Positions 1 to 7,886 of a stretch of 64,000 nt of DNA are shown in pieces. The notes beneath the pieces were generated by a model, which was given only the letters and a program-made list of their open reading frames with translations, searched no databases and was not told the origin of the DNA. The translations under genes were made by a program, and so were the position numbers. The stretch's first letter is position 1, and each line of letters starts with the position of its first letter. The stretch is from JBKPNJ01 sp963695705 (lineage in GTDB: Bacteria; Actinomycetota; Actinomycetes; Propionibacteriales; Nocardioidaceae): NCBI GenBank assembly GCA_963695705.1, contig CAVOHB010000006.1, forward strand, positions 248,001 to 312,000, written 5' to 3'.

Positions 1-2
1 TC

Positions 3-593
3 GTCGCTGTCGAGGTGCCCCAGCGCCGCGGCGACCCGATGGTGGTCAGCGAGGACGAAGGTATCCGCGGTGATACGACCGCGGAGTCCCTGGCGCGTTT
101 GCGGCCCGCCTTCGACCCGGACGGCACGATCACGGCGGGCTCCGCCTCGCAGATCTCCGACGGCGGATGCGCGGTCGTGGTGATGAGCAAGGCCAAGGCC
201 GAGCAGTTGGGGCTGACCTGGCTGGCCGAGATCGGTGCCCACGGGGTCGTCGCGGGGCCCGACTCCACGCTGCAGATGCAGCCGGCCAATGCCATCCGGA
301 AGGCCTGCAGCCGCGAGAACATCTCCCCGGCCGACCTCGACCTGGTGGAGATCAACGAGGCATTCGCCGCCGTGGGCATCGCCAGCGCCCGGGAGCTGGG
401 CATCGCCGAGGACCGCGTCAACGTCAACGGCGGCGCCATCGCGCTGGGCCATCCCATCGGGATGTCCGGCGCACGTATCGTCCTGCACCTGGCGCTCGAG
501 CTCGCCCGCCGCGGCGGTGGCGTGGGTGCGGCCGCGCTGTGCGGCGGAGGCGGCCAGGGCGACGCGTTGGTCGTGCGGGTACCCAGGGCGTGA
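3..593 (+). CDS. Acetyl-CoA acetyltransferase (thiolase), C-terminal part
   Basis: Partial: the reading frame is open from the window edge and 196 residues are visible. Thiolases condense or cleave acyl-CoA plus acetyl-CoA in the cytosol. The C-terminal thiolase signatures are all present: VEINEAFA, then NVNGGAIALGHPIGMSG with the catalytic His in GHP, and CGGGGQG with the second catalytic Cys. The nucleophilic N-terminal Cys lies outside the window. The stop overlaps the GTG of the next gene (meaB) by 4 nt, so the two are translationally coupled. Acetyl-CoA C-acetyltransferase is likelier than a long-chain FadA, but substrate cannot be decided from this half. Confidence 0.9.
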   Translation, partial: VAVEVPQRRGDPMVVSEDEGIRGDTTAESLARLRPAFDPDGTITAGSASQISDGGCAVVVMSKAKAEQLGLTWLAEIGAHGVVAGPDSTLQMQPANAIRKACSRENISPADLDLVEINEAFAAVGIASARELGIAEDRVNVNGGAIALGHPIGMSGARIVLHLALELARRGGGVGAAALCGGGGQGDALVVRVPRA

Positions 594-1582
594 CGGCGGC
601 CGGCCGGCGCACCGACCGGTGGCAGGCGTCCGGAGCACGCCCGGAGCTCACCGAGCTCGTCGAACGAGCCCGCACGGGTGATGCGCGGTCGGTGGCGAGG
701 CTGATCTCCCTGGTCGAGGATGCGTCGCCACTGCTCCGCCAGGTAAGCGCGTTGCTCGGACCGCACACCGGCCACGCGCAGGTCATCGGCATCACCGGAG
801 CGCCGGGGGTCGGAAAGTCGACGTCGACCTCGGCCCTCGTCACCACTCTGCGGGCCGACGGCCACCGAGTCGGCGTGCTAGCGGTCGACCCGTCGTCCCC
901 GTTCTCGGGTGGCGCCCTGCTCGGGGACCGCGTCCGCATGCAGGAGCATGCGACCGACCCGGGGGTCTACATCCGGTCCATGGCCGGGCGGGGTCATCTG
1001 GGCGGATTGGCCTGGGCGACGCCGCAGGCCTTGCGAGTGCTCGACGCGGCCGGCTGCGACATCGTGCTGATCGAGACGGTGGGAGTCGGCCAGTCCGAGG
1101 TCGAGGTGGCCGGGCTTGCCGACACCACCATCGTGCTTCTTGCGCCCGGGATGGGGGACGGCATCCAGGCAGCCAAGGCCGGGATCCTCGAGATCGGCGA
1201 TGTCTACGTGGTGAACAAGGCGGACCGGGACGGTGCCGACCAGGTGTCACGCGACCTGCGTTCGATGCTGTCGCTGGCCGAGCGTACGGAGACGTCCTGG
1301 CGACCGCCGATCGTCAAGACGATCGCGCAGACCGGAGCCGGCATCCCTGAGGTCGTGGGCGCGGTCGCGAAGCACCGGGCGTGGTTGGATTCGACCGGAG
1401 AGCTCGGTCGTCGACGTCGGGCGCGGGCCCGCGACGAGATCGAGTCGATCGCGCTGACCGCGCTGCGCGAGCGCTTCGGCAGCATTCACGGTGACGACCG
1501 CCTCGACGCCCTCGCGGACCGGGTTGTGGCCGGCGACATCGACGCATACAGCGCGGCTGACGAGGTCGTCGCGGCGTTGTGA
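590..1582 (+). CDS. meaB: MeaB/ArgK-type GTPase, chaperone of B12-dependent acyl-CoA mutase
   Basis: 330 residues. G3E P-loop GTPase that loads and protects adenosylcobalamin on acyl-CoA mutases. Seen: Walker A GAPGVGKST, the block VDPSSPFSGGALLGDRVRM, switch/Walker B IETVGVGQSEVEV, base-recognition NKAD, and the C-terminal dimerisation helices. I chose GTG at 590 (GTGA overlap with the thiolase stop); the frame is open back to 167, but that part only mirrors the thiolase. The probable client is the mutase large subunit at 4846, which is not directly adjacent, so the pairing is inferred from function. Regular MeaB length is 310-340. Confidence 0.93.
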   Translation: MTAAGRRTDRWQASGARPELTELVERARTGDARSVARLISLVEDASPLLRQVSALLGPHTGHAQVIGITGAPGVGKSTSTSALVTTLRADGHRVGVLAVDPSSPFSGGALLGDRVRMQEHATDPGVYIRSMAGRGHLGGLAWATPQALRVLDAAGCDIVLIETVGVGQSEVEVAGLADTTIVLLAPGMGDGIQAAKAGILEIGDVYVVNKADRDGADQVSRDLRSMLSLAERTETSWRPPIVKTIAQTGAGIPEVVGAVAKHRAWLDSTGELGRRRRARARDEIESIALTALRERFGSIHGDDRLDALADRVVAGDIDAYSAADEVVAAL

Positions 1583-1589
1583 GTCCGGC

Positions 1590-3077
1590 TCAGGTGTTCG
1601 CGGGCTCAGGATCCCCGTGGCTCTCACTCGGCGTATCCTCCGCGGTCAACGGTTTCGCGATGTTCTCCAGCGTCTCTTGCTCGGCGTGCACGCCGAGGAA
1701 GATCGCGATGATGCCGCCGATCACCATGAGCGCGGCGCCCACGTAGTAGCCGTTGGCGATGCCGGTGATGTCGCCGGAGGCCGTCGCGTCGTCGATCAGC
1801 TTGCCGAAGTACAGCGGTCCGGTGATGCCGCCGACCGCGGTGCCGACGGCGTAGAAGAACGCGATGCACAGCGCCCTGGTCTCCATCGGGAAGACCTCAC
1901 TCGCGGTCAGGTAGGCGGCGCTGGCGCCGGCGGAGGCGAAGAAGAAGATCACCATGCCGAAGATCGTGAGCGTCATCGCTGTGAGGTCGCCGAGGACGAA
2001 CCCGGCGACGCCGAGCAGGCAGCCGGACAGGATGTAGGTGCCGGCGATCATCTTCACCCGGCCCACCGTGTCGAACAATGAGCCCAGGAGCAGAGCGCCG
2101 AGGAAGTTGCTCGCCGCGAAGGCGGCGATGTAGTAGCCGGTCTGCGTCACTCCAAGGAATGTCGAGAGGCTGTCGCCGTAGGTGAAGAAGAACGCGTTGT
2201 ACAGGAAGGCCTGACCGATGAACAACCCCAGACAGAGCACCGTGCGCTTGGGGTAGAGCGTGAACACAGTTTTGGCGATGGTCGGCAGCCCGATCGTCTT
2301 GCGCTGCCGGATCGTGATGGTCTCCGAGACCGACGGTAGCTTCTGCCCGGTCTCGCTCTCGACGGTCCTCTCGATCTCGCGGACGATCTCGTCGCCCTCG
2401 TCCTCGCGACCGTGGATGAAGAGCCAGCGTGGGCTCTCCGGTACGTTCCGACGGACGAACAGGATGCCGATGCCTAGCACGGCCCCGAGGCCGAAGGCGA
2501 GGCGCCAGCCGATCTCGGGGTCGACCAGCGTCGGGTCCAGTAGCGGAATGGTCAGCAGCGCCCCTGCCGCCGCGCCCACCCAGAAGGACCCGTTGATGGC
2601 GATGTCGATCCGGCCGCGGTACTTCGCCGGGATGAGTTCGTCAATCGCGGAGTTGATCGCGGCGTACTCTCCGCCGATGCCGGCGCCGGTGATGGCGCGG
2701 CAGGCGAAGTACCACGCCGGGTTGGGCGCGAACGCGGTGAGGACAGTGCCGACGAGGTAGACGCCGAGCGTGATCAGAAACAGCTTCTTGCGGCCGAACC
2801 GGTCGGTGAGCTGCCCGAACAGCAGCGCGCCGAAGCAGGCGCCGGCGACATAGATCGAACCGGCCTGGCCGATCTGGGAGCTGGAAAGTCCCAGGCCCGT
2901 GTCAGGGTCCTGCAGGGCGTCCGACAGCGATCCGACGATCGTGACCTCGATGCCGTCGAGGATCCAGACCGTCCCCAGGCCGATGACGATCAGCCAGTGC
3001 CAGCGGGCCCACGGGAGCCGGTCCAATCGGGCCGGTATGTCGGTGGTGATCCGACCAGTCTCCACGCCTGCGGTCAT
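1590..3077 (-). CDS. MFS transporter, sugar-porter/metabolite:H+ symporter type
   Basis: 495 residues with about twelve hydrophobic segments and a cytoplasmic central loop (roughly residues 215-270). Family motifs visible: DRFGRKK after TM2, PESPRWL before the central loop, GRVKM in the second half, and an acidic/polar C-tail. Start set at the ATG at 3077 because GGAGGG sits just upstream; 29 further in-frame codons upstream have no such support. Substrate unknown: the motifs fit the sugar-porter or aromatic-acid/metabolite symporter groups. It is convergent with meaB, 7 nt apart. A tandem 25-bp repeat lies about 80 nt upstream of the start (3159-3208). Confidence 0.85.
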   Translation of the reverse strand: MTAGVETGRITTDIPARLDRLPWARWHWLIVIGLGTVWILDGIEVTIVGSLSDALQDPDTGLGLSSSQIGQAGSIYVAGACFGALLFGQLTDRFGRKKLFLITLGVYLVGTVLTAFAPNPAWYFACRAITGAGIGGEYAAINSAIDELIPAKYRGRIDIAINGSFWVGAAAGALLTIPLLDPTLVDPEIGWRLAFGLGAVLGIGILFVRRNVPESPRWLFIHGREDEGDEIVREIERTVESETGQKLPSVSETITIRQRKTIGLPTIAKTVFTLYPKRTVLCLGLFIGQAFLYNAFFFTYGDSLSTFLGVTQTGYYIAAFAASNFLGALLLGSLFDTVGRVKMIAGTYILSGCLLGVAGFVLGDLTAMTLTIFGMVIFFFASAGASAAYLTASEVFPMETRALCIAFFYAVGTAVGGITGPLYFGKLIDDATASGDITGIANGYYVGAALMVIGGIIAIFLGVHAEQETLENIAKPLTAEDTPSESHGDPEPANT

Positions 3078-3158
3078 CGGCCCTCCAAGAGTCGGCCAGC
3101 ACGGGTGCTGCGAGGCGAACACATGCCGTTCGGGCAACCTATTACCCGATGGGGCGAT

Positions 3159-3208
3159 AATCATGCTGTTCGGTGATGACGAGAATCATGGTGTTCGGTG
3201 ATGACGAG
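3159..3208. repeat. Tandem direct repeat, 2 x 25 bp, upstream of MFS gene
   Basis: Two head-to-tail 25-bp copies (3159-3183 and 3184-3208) differ at one base; each contains ATCATG followed by TGTTCGGTGATGACGAG. They lie 80-130 nt upstream of the MFS start, in the spacing expected for an operator or a binding-site array. No promoter consensus could be assigned with confidence. They may instead be a recent local duplication. Confidence 0.7.
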
Positions 3209-3369
3209 GCTGGCTGGGAGCGCGCTTCGTTCGGGGATACGGCAGCGCCGTCCCTGGGCGGCGCGCCTTCCCGAAACACGGCAGGCGGTGCGCTACACAG
3301 TCATTAGGTACCGTTGACCGACGGTAACGCTCTTTGGCAAGTGCCCGCACAGCCTCTCGAGGAGGAGTG

Positions 3370-3537
3370 ATGACCAGCGTGGCCAAGAAGGGTTTGACCC
3401 TCCTCGTGATCGCCTTCGCTGGCTTCTACCTGCTGACCCAGCCGCAGGACGCAGCCGGCGCGGTCAAGGGAGCCGTCACCGCGATAGGCGACGCCTTCGA
3501 CCAGGTCGTCACGTTCTTCAGCGCGCTGTTCAAATAG
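3370..3537 (+). CDS. Small single-span membrane protein
   Basis: 55 residues. A short basic N-terminus (KK) leads into one hydrophobic helix (about residues 7-22, LTLLVIAFAGFYLL), then an Ala/Val-rich amphipathic stretch ending FFSALFK. ATG at 3370 is preceded by GGAGGAG, a strong ribosome site, and the next gene starts 9 nt after its stop, so it is probably co-transcribed with the PH-domain protein. I do not recognise a named family. Function unknown; co-location suggests a membrane partner of the PH-domain protein. Confidence 0.7.
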   Translation: MTSVAKKGLTLLVIAFAGFYLLTQPQDAAGAVKGAVTAIGDAFDQVVTFFSALFK

Positions 3538-3546
3538 CGCTCGCCC

Positions 3547-4077
3547 ATGACCGGATGGTTCCGCCGCCTCTTCGTCGACCCGCAGATCGGGTCGCACCTG
3601 CTCAGCACCGAGGGGGAGCACGTCATCGACGAGGTGCGGCACCACTGGGTGGTCTACGTCCGCGCCGGCGTCGAGGTCGCGGCCGCGGTCGCGCTGTTCG
3701 TCCTGTTCCTGTTCAGTCCGCTGGAGATCGCGTGGCTTCCGCTTCTGCTCGCCGCGGCGCTCACCCTGCACGCGTGCTGGAAGGCCATGACCGAGCACAT
3801 GGACCGGTTCGTGATCACCAACATGCGGGTCTTCCGCATCCGGGGCGTGTTCAGCCGGACGCTTGCCACCATGCCGATGACGCGCATCCTCGACATCACC
3901 GTGGAGAAGCCGTTCCTGGGAAGGGTGCTCGGTTTCGGCCACTTCGTCTTCGAGTCCGCCGCGCAGGACCAGGGGCTGCGTGACATCCGCTACGTCGGCC
4001 ACCCCGACGAGCGTGACCTCATCATTCAGCGCCTGATCCAGCAGTCCGGTCTGCGCACCGGCCCCAAGCCCAGCTGA
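3547..4077 (+). CDS. Bacterial PH-domain (DUF304/YdbS-like) membrane protein
   Basis: 176 residues. N-terminal soluble stretch with GEHVIDEVRHHW (residues 23-34), two adjacent transmembrane helices (about 40-78), then a beta-rich PH-like domain containing DRFVITNMRVFRIRG, MPMTRILDITVEK and FGHFVFESA, the hallmarks of bacterial PH domains. The C-terminal helix ends in a basic tail. Family members sit in the membrane and are thought to bind lipid or protein partners, but no biochemical role is established. It follows the small membrane protein at 3370 by 9 nt. Confidence 0.85.
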   Translation: MTGWFRRLFVDPQIGSHLLSTEGEHVIDEVRHHWVVYVRAGVEVAAAVALFVLFLFSPLEIAWLPLLLAAALTLHACWKAMTEHMDRFVITNMRVFRIRGVFSRTLATMPMTRILDITVEKPFLGRVLGFGHFVFESAAQDQGLRDIRYVGHPDERDLIIQRLIQQSGLRTGPKPS

Positions 4078-4095
4078 GGTCGCTGACCCGAGCGG

Positions 4096-4101
4096 TAGCC
4101 T
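4096..4101 (+). promoter_or_regulatory. -10 box of leaderless marR-type gene
   Basis: TAGCCT lies 6 nt before the ATG at 4108. This spacing puts the transcription start at or beside the start codon, and no Shine-Dalgarno sequence is present. Leaderless initiation is inferred from spacing only. Confidence 0.5.
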
Positions 4102-4107
4102 GCGGCC

Positions 4108-4659
4108 ATGCCAGGTCAGCGGCCGTCTCGCAGGCCGGCCCGCGGGCCGGCCCCGAGGCCGACGCCGGCGCCGCTCCCGTTCGACCCCATCGAGGAGGCG
4201 GCGCGGCACTGGAGCGCGCGATGGGAGGCGGTCGACGCGATGCGCGCCGTGACGTCCCTGATGCGCGTTCAGCAGCTGGTGCTCGCCGACCTCGACGAGC
4301 TGCTCAGGATCCACGGGCTGACGTTCGCTCGGTACGAGGCGCTGGTGCTGCTCACATTCAGCCGCAAGGGCTCGCTGCCGTTGGGCAAGATGGGCGAGCG
4401 ACTCCAGGTGCACCCGACCTCGGTGACCAGCATCGTGGACCGGCTGGAGAGGTCCGGTTTCGTCGTGCGGCGGCCACACCCGCGCGACGGGCGCACCGTA
4501 CTCGCAGAGATCACCGACACCGGCCGCACCGTGGTCGAGGCCGCGACCTCGGACCTGGTCGCCGCGCGGTTCGCGCTGCCCGGGCTGGAGGGCTCCGAGC
4601 TCGACGGTCTGACCGATCTGCTGCGTCCCATCCGCCGCCGTGCCGGAGACTTCTGCTGA
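4108..4659 (+). CDS. MarR-family transcriptional regulator
   Basis: 183 residues. A Pro/Arg-rich, probably disordered N-terminus (1-25) precedes a MarR winged-helix domain: helix LTFARYEALVLLTFSRKGSLPLG, recognition helix HPTSVTSIVDRLERSGFV, and the wing RRPHPRDGRTVLAEITDTGR, the diagnostic DxR wing motif. It acts as a dimeric DNA-binding repressor or activator, ligand unknown. It is divergent from nothing and lies 186 nt upstream of icmA in the same direction, so it could regulate icmA or itself, but no operator is proven. Start is supported by the leaderless -10 box at 4096. Confidence 0.88.
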   Translation: MPGQRPSRRPARGPAPRPTPAPLPFDPIEEAARHWSARWEAVDAMRAVTSLMRVQQLVLADLDELLRIHGLTFARYEALVLLTFSRKGSLPLGKMGERLQVHPTSVTSIVDRLERSGFVVRRPHPRDGRTVLAEITDTGRTVVEAATSDLVAARFALPGLEGSELDGLTDLLRPIRRRAGDFC

Positions 4660-4667
4660 TCCGCTCT

Positions 4668-4728
4668 CCCTATAGTCACGCGTCCGGAGGGCTCCGACCC
4701 TCTGTTTGCATGACGCAAGCGGTGGGTG
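4668..4728. repeat. Degenerate palindromic repeat, family B copy
   Basis: Centre GAGGG/CCCTC hairpin (4687-4702) followed after 9 nt by GACGCA and after 5 more by TGGGTGC. The right half has the same words at the same spacing as the well-preserved palindrome at 25624-25693; the left half is eroded. It sits between marR and icmA. Likely an old copy of a dispersed hairpin element that may also act as a terminator. Confidence 0.5.
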
Positions 4729-4845
4729 CCTGAGAATAGTTGGACGTCCTAGTAGTCTGAGTGCCACGCGTGGTACCGCACCGGGATGCACCCCGCATCC
4801 GGACCGCATCCGGGCACCGCGTCGCTGCGACCCCTGGAGGTAGCC

Positions 4846-6540
4846 ATGACGCCCGAGGAGATCGAGGCCGGCCGTGAGCGCTGGCAGCAGCGGTACGCCA
4901 GGAGTCACGTCCGTGACCGCGACTTCACCACGGTGTCGGACATGGAGGTCGACCCCGTCTACGGCCCGCCGGCCGGCAGCGGCTACCCGGGCTTCGAGCG
5001 CATCGGCTGGCCCGGCGAGTTCCCGTTCACCCGCGGCTTGTATGCGTCCGGCTATCGGGGACGAACGTGGACGATCCGGCAGTTTGCCGGCTTCGGCAGC
5101 GCGCAGCAGACCAACGAGCGTTACAAGATGATCCTCGGTGCCGGCGGTGGCGGCCTCAGCGTCGCGTTCGACATGCCGACGCTGATGGGTCGTGACTCCG
5201 ACGAACCGATGTCGCTGGGCGAGGTCGGACACTGCGGTGTCGCCATCGACTCCGCGATCGACATGGATGCGCTGTTCGACGGCATCCCACTCGACGGCAT
5301 CTCCACGTCGATGACGATTTCGGGACCGGCCGTACCGGTGTTCTGCATGTACCTCGTCGCGGCCGAGCGGCAGGGCGCCGACATCGGCAAGCTCAACGGC
5401 ACCCTGCAGACCGACATCTTCAAGGAGTACATCGCGCAGAAGGAGTGGCTGTTCCCGCCCGAGCCGCATCTGCGGCTGATCGGCGACCTGATGGAGTACT
5501 GCGCGGCCGAGATCCCCGCGTACAAGCCGCTGTCGGTTTCGGGATACCACATCCGGGAGGCCGGCTCCACCGCCGCCCAGGAGCTCGCCTTCACACTCGC
5601 CGACGGGTTCAGCTACGTCGAGCTGGGGTTGTCGAGAGGGCTCGACGTCGACGACTTCGCGCCCGGGCTGTCCTTCTTCTTCGACAGCCATGTCGACTTC
5701 TTCGAGGAGATCGCGAAGTTTCGCGCGGCTCGTCGCATCTGGGCCCGGTGGATGCGCGATGTGTACGGCGCCAAGACTCCCAACGCGCAGTGGCTGCGCT
5801 TCCACACCCAGACCGCAGGGGTCTCACTCACGGCCCAGCAGCCGTACAACAACGTCGTGCGTACCGCGGTCGAGGCGCTGGCCGCCGTCCTGGGTGGAAC
5901 CAACTCACTGCACACGAACGCGCTCGACGAGACGCTCGCGCTTCCGACCGAGCAGTCCGCCGAGATCGCTCTCCGCACGCAGCAGGTGCTGATGGAGGAG
6001 ACCGGCGTCGTCAACGTCGCCGACCCGTTGGGTGGCTCGTGGTACGTGGAGGCGCTGACCGACAAGATCGAGGCCGAGGCCGAGGTCATCTTCGACAAGG
6101 TCAGGCAGATGAGCGGCGGCGAGGGCACGCAGCACCCGATCGGTCCGATGACCTCGGGAGTGCTCCGCGGCATCGAGGACGGGTGGTTCACCGGAGAGAT
6201 CGCCGAGTCCGCGTTCCAGTACCAGCAGAAGCTCGAGAAGGGCGACAAGCGGATCGTCGGGGTCAACGTGCATGACGCCACCATCACCGGAGAGCTCGAG
6301 ATCCTTCGGGTCTCCCACGAGGTCGAGGCCGTTCAGGTCGGGTTGCTGAGCAGGCGTCGGCACGGCCGGGACGAGAAGGCCGTGGTTGAGGCGCTGCGGG
6401 GGATGGTCGCGGTGTCGCGCACCCACGAGAACATGATCCCGGCGATGCTCGATGCCGCCCGTGCCGAGGCGACTCTGGGGGAGATCTGCACGGCGCTGCG
6501 CGCGGAGTGGGGCGAATACCGGGAACAGGCCCGCTTCTGA
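4846..6540 (+). CDS. icmA: Isobutyryl-CoA mutase, large subunit
   Basis: 564 residues. Adenosylcobalamin-dependent rearrangement of isobutyryl-CoA to n-butyryl-CoA, linking valine catabolism to butyryl-CoA. The TIM-barrel substrate domain is complete, but the C-terminal B12-binding domain is absent, as in IcmA, whose partner IcmB supplies it. Counting from the ATG at 4846, residue 80 is Phe (in RQFAGFG) and residue 198 is Gln (in YIAQKEW); methylmalonyl-CoA mutase has Tyr and Arg there, so this is ICM rather than MCM. The start has GGAGG upstream; 20 in-frame codons before it are unsupported. No icmB lies in the window. Confidence 0.93.
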   Translation: MTPEEIEAGRERWQQRYARSHVRDRDFTTVSDMEVDPVYGPPAGSGYPGFERIGWPGEFPFTRGLYASGYRGRTWTIRQFAGFGSAQQTNERYKMILGAGGGGLSVAFDMPTLMGRDSDEPMSLGEVGHCGVAIDSAIDMDALFDGIPLDGISTSMTISGPAVPVFCMYLVAAERQGADIGKLNGTLQTDIFKEYIAQKEWLFPPEPHLRLIGDLMEYCAAEIPAYKPLSVSGYHIREAGSTAAQELAFTLADGFSYVELGLSRGLDVDDFAPGLSFFFDSHVDFFEEIAKFRAARRIWARWMRDVYGAKTPNAQWLRFHTQTAGVSLTAQQPYNNVVRTAVEALAAVLGGTNSLHTNALDETLALPTEQSAEIALRTQQVLMEETGVVNVADPLGGSWYVEALTDKIEAEAEVIFDKVRQMSGGEGTQHPIGPMTSGVLRGIEDGWFTGEIAESAFQYQQKLEKGDKRIVGVNVHDATITGELEILRVSHEVEAVQVGLLSRRRHGRDEKAVVEALRGMVAVSRTHENMIPAMLDAARAEATLGEICTALRAEWGEYREQARF

Positions 6541-6607
6541 GGCCCGTCGGCCCGCGGTCCGGGTGGGCCGGGTGTACGCGTGACCGGAGTGGGAGAAGAT
6601 AGGCGCC

Positions 6608-7522
6608 ATGACCTCCGGAGACTTCTCGCGCCCCGGCGCTTTCGACCTCTCGGCGCTGGCCGGCAGACAGCCGGCTCCGGGCGCCGCCGCCACGGGTTCC
6701 GGCGGCTTCAGCGTCGATGTCGGTGATGCCGACTTCGAGATGGTGATCCGGAGCTCTGAGCAGTACCCGGTGGTGATGAGCTTCTGGTCGGCCAAGTCCG
6801 CTCCCTCGGTTCAGATCAACCAGACGCTGGAGAAGCTGGCCGATGAGTTCGCGGGACAGTTCCTCTTCGCCAAGGTCGACGTCGACGCGGAACCTGGGAT
6901 CGCCAGCGCGGTGCAGGTGCCGAGCGTTCCGCTGGTCGCGGTCGCGCTGCGCGGTCAGCTCGCCCCCCTTCTTCAGCAGCCGGTGCCCGAAGCCGAGCTG
7001 CGTGCCGTACTCCAGCAGGTGGTCCAGGCCGCGGTCGCCAACGGTGTGACCGGGAGAGCCGCACCGCGGCCGGGGACGGAGCCGGTCGACGGCAGTGACG
7101 AGCAGGCCGTCGACCCGCGTTACGACGCCGCCGAGGAGGCTCTGGAACGGGGCGATCTCGATACCGCGCTCGCTGCCTACGACACCGTGCTGGCGCAGAA
7201 TCCGGGCGATCCGGAGGCGCTGTCGGGCCAGGCTCGAGTCAGGCTGCTCACCCGTACCCGCGACGCCGACCCCGGGACGGCGCGAGCGGCGGCAGCCGCC
7301 AGTCCGGACGACGTTGACGCCACCTCGCTGGCGGCCGACCTCGACCTGCTCGACGGCCATGTCGAGGACGCGTTCAACCGGATGATCGAGCTGGTCAAGG
7401 TCACCTCCGGCGACGTACGAGACCGTGCCCGCGCCCATCTGATCGACCTGTTCGCAGCCGTCGGGGACGACGATCCCCACGTACGCACGGCGCGCCAGCG
7501 CCTTGCCAGCGCCCTCTTCTAG
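6608..7522 (+). CDS. Thioredoxin-like/TPR co-chaperone (CnoX/YbbN type)
   Basis: 304 residues. Gly/Ala-rich N-terminus, a thioredoxin fold (about 35-145) with VVMSFWSAKSAPS at the active-site position and the cis-Pro loop VPSVPLVAV, then tetratricopeptide-like helices (about 165-300: DPRYDAAEEALERGDLDTALAAYDTVLAQNPGD). Both cysteines of CXXC are missing, so it cannot be a dithiol oxidoreductase; this matches the YbbN/CnoX holdase family, which acts as a chaperone with GroEL or DnaK in the cytosol. It is a single gene 68 nt after icmA. The role is inferred from the architecture. Confidence 0.85.
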   Translation: MTSGDFSRPGAFDLSALAGRQPAPGAAATGSGGFSVDVGDADFEMVIRSSEQYPVVMSFWSAKSAPSVQINQTLEKLADEFAGQFLFAKVDVDAEPGIASAVQVPSVPLVAVALRGQLAPLLQQPVPEAELRAVLQQVVQAAVANGVTGRAAPRPGTEPVDGSDEQAVDPRYDAAEEALERGDLDTALAAYDTVLAQNPGDPEALSGQARVRLLTRTRDADPGTARAAAAASPDDVDATSLAADLDLLDGHVEDAFNRMIELVKVTSGDVRDRARAHLIDLFAAVGDDDPHVRTARQRLASALF

Positions 7523-7616
7523 ACCCGGATCTCCGTTCGGCCGCCCGTGTAGGAATTGCGGAGTTCGTTGATCGCGATCATCGGGCCCGGCACCCTGGTG
7601 GCGCTGCAAGCCGGTG

Positions 7617-7836
7617 GCCGGAGGAACGCTGCACGCTGCACTGACCGGTGAGCCTGACTCACTGGACCCAGCGTTCTCGTCGATCTACACGGGCGCGCAG
7701 GTGTACGACAACATCTTCAGCCGTTGGTCTTCGTGCACTACGAGACGATCAACTACCTGATGACGACGAACGTCGTCGGATCCACCGTCACCCCACCCTC
7801 GAGCTGAACATGAAGAACGTGGGGTTCGAGAACTGA
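7617..7836 (+). pseudogene. Relic of family 5 extracellular solute-binding protein (DppA/OppA type)
   Basis: From 7617 one frame reads AGGTLHAALTGEPDSLDPA and continues to TGAQVYDNIF, the mature N-terminal signature of peptide/nickel ABC substrate-binding proteins. Further on, another frame reads TTNVVGSTVTP, and a third ends PTLELNMKNVGFEN followed by a stop at 7834-7836, which is the typical C-terminus of the same family. The roughly 450 central residues are gone and at least two frame changes separate the pieces. No signal peptide remains. The rest of 7523-7886 holds no gene; the permease and ATPase partners are not in the window. Confidence 0.7.
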
Positions 7837-7886
7837 ACGTGCGGTTCCAGAAGTAACCGTGGCGTACCTGGCCGGAGGCTCCGGTG

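Noticed and set aside
167..589. Upstream extension of meaB
   Set aside because: Overlaps the thiolase coding frame and reads as Arg-rich shadow; the GTGA overlap at 590 is the normal coupled start.
3304..5805. 833-codon minus-strand open frame across the PH, marR and icmA genes
   Set aside because: Low-complexity Arg/Glu/Gly/Leu composition typical of antisense shadows; the opposite strand has recognised proteins.
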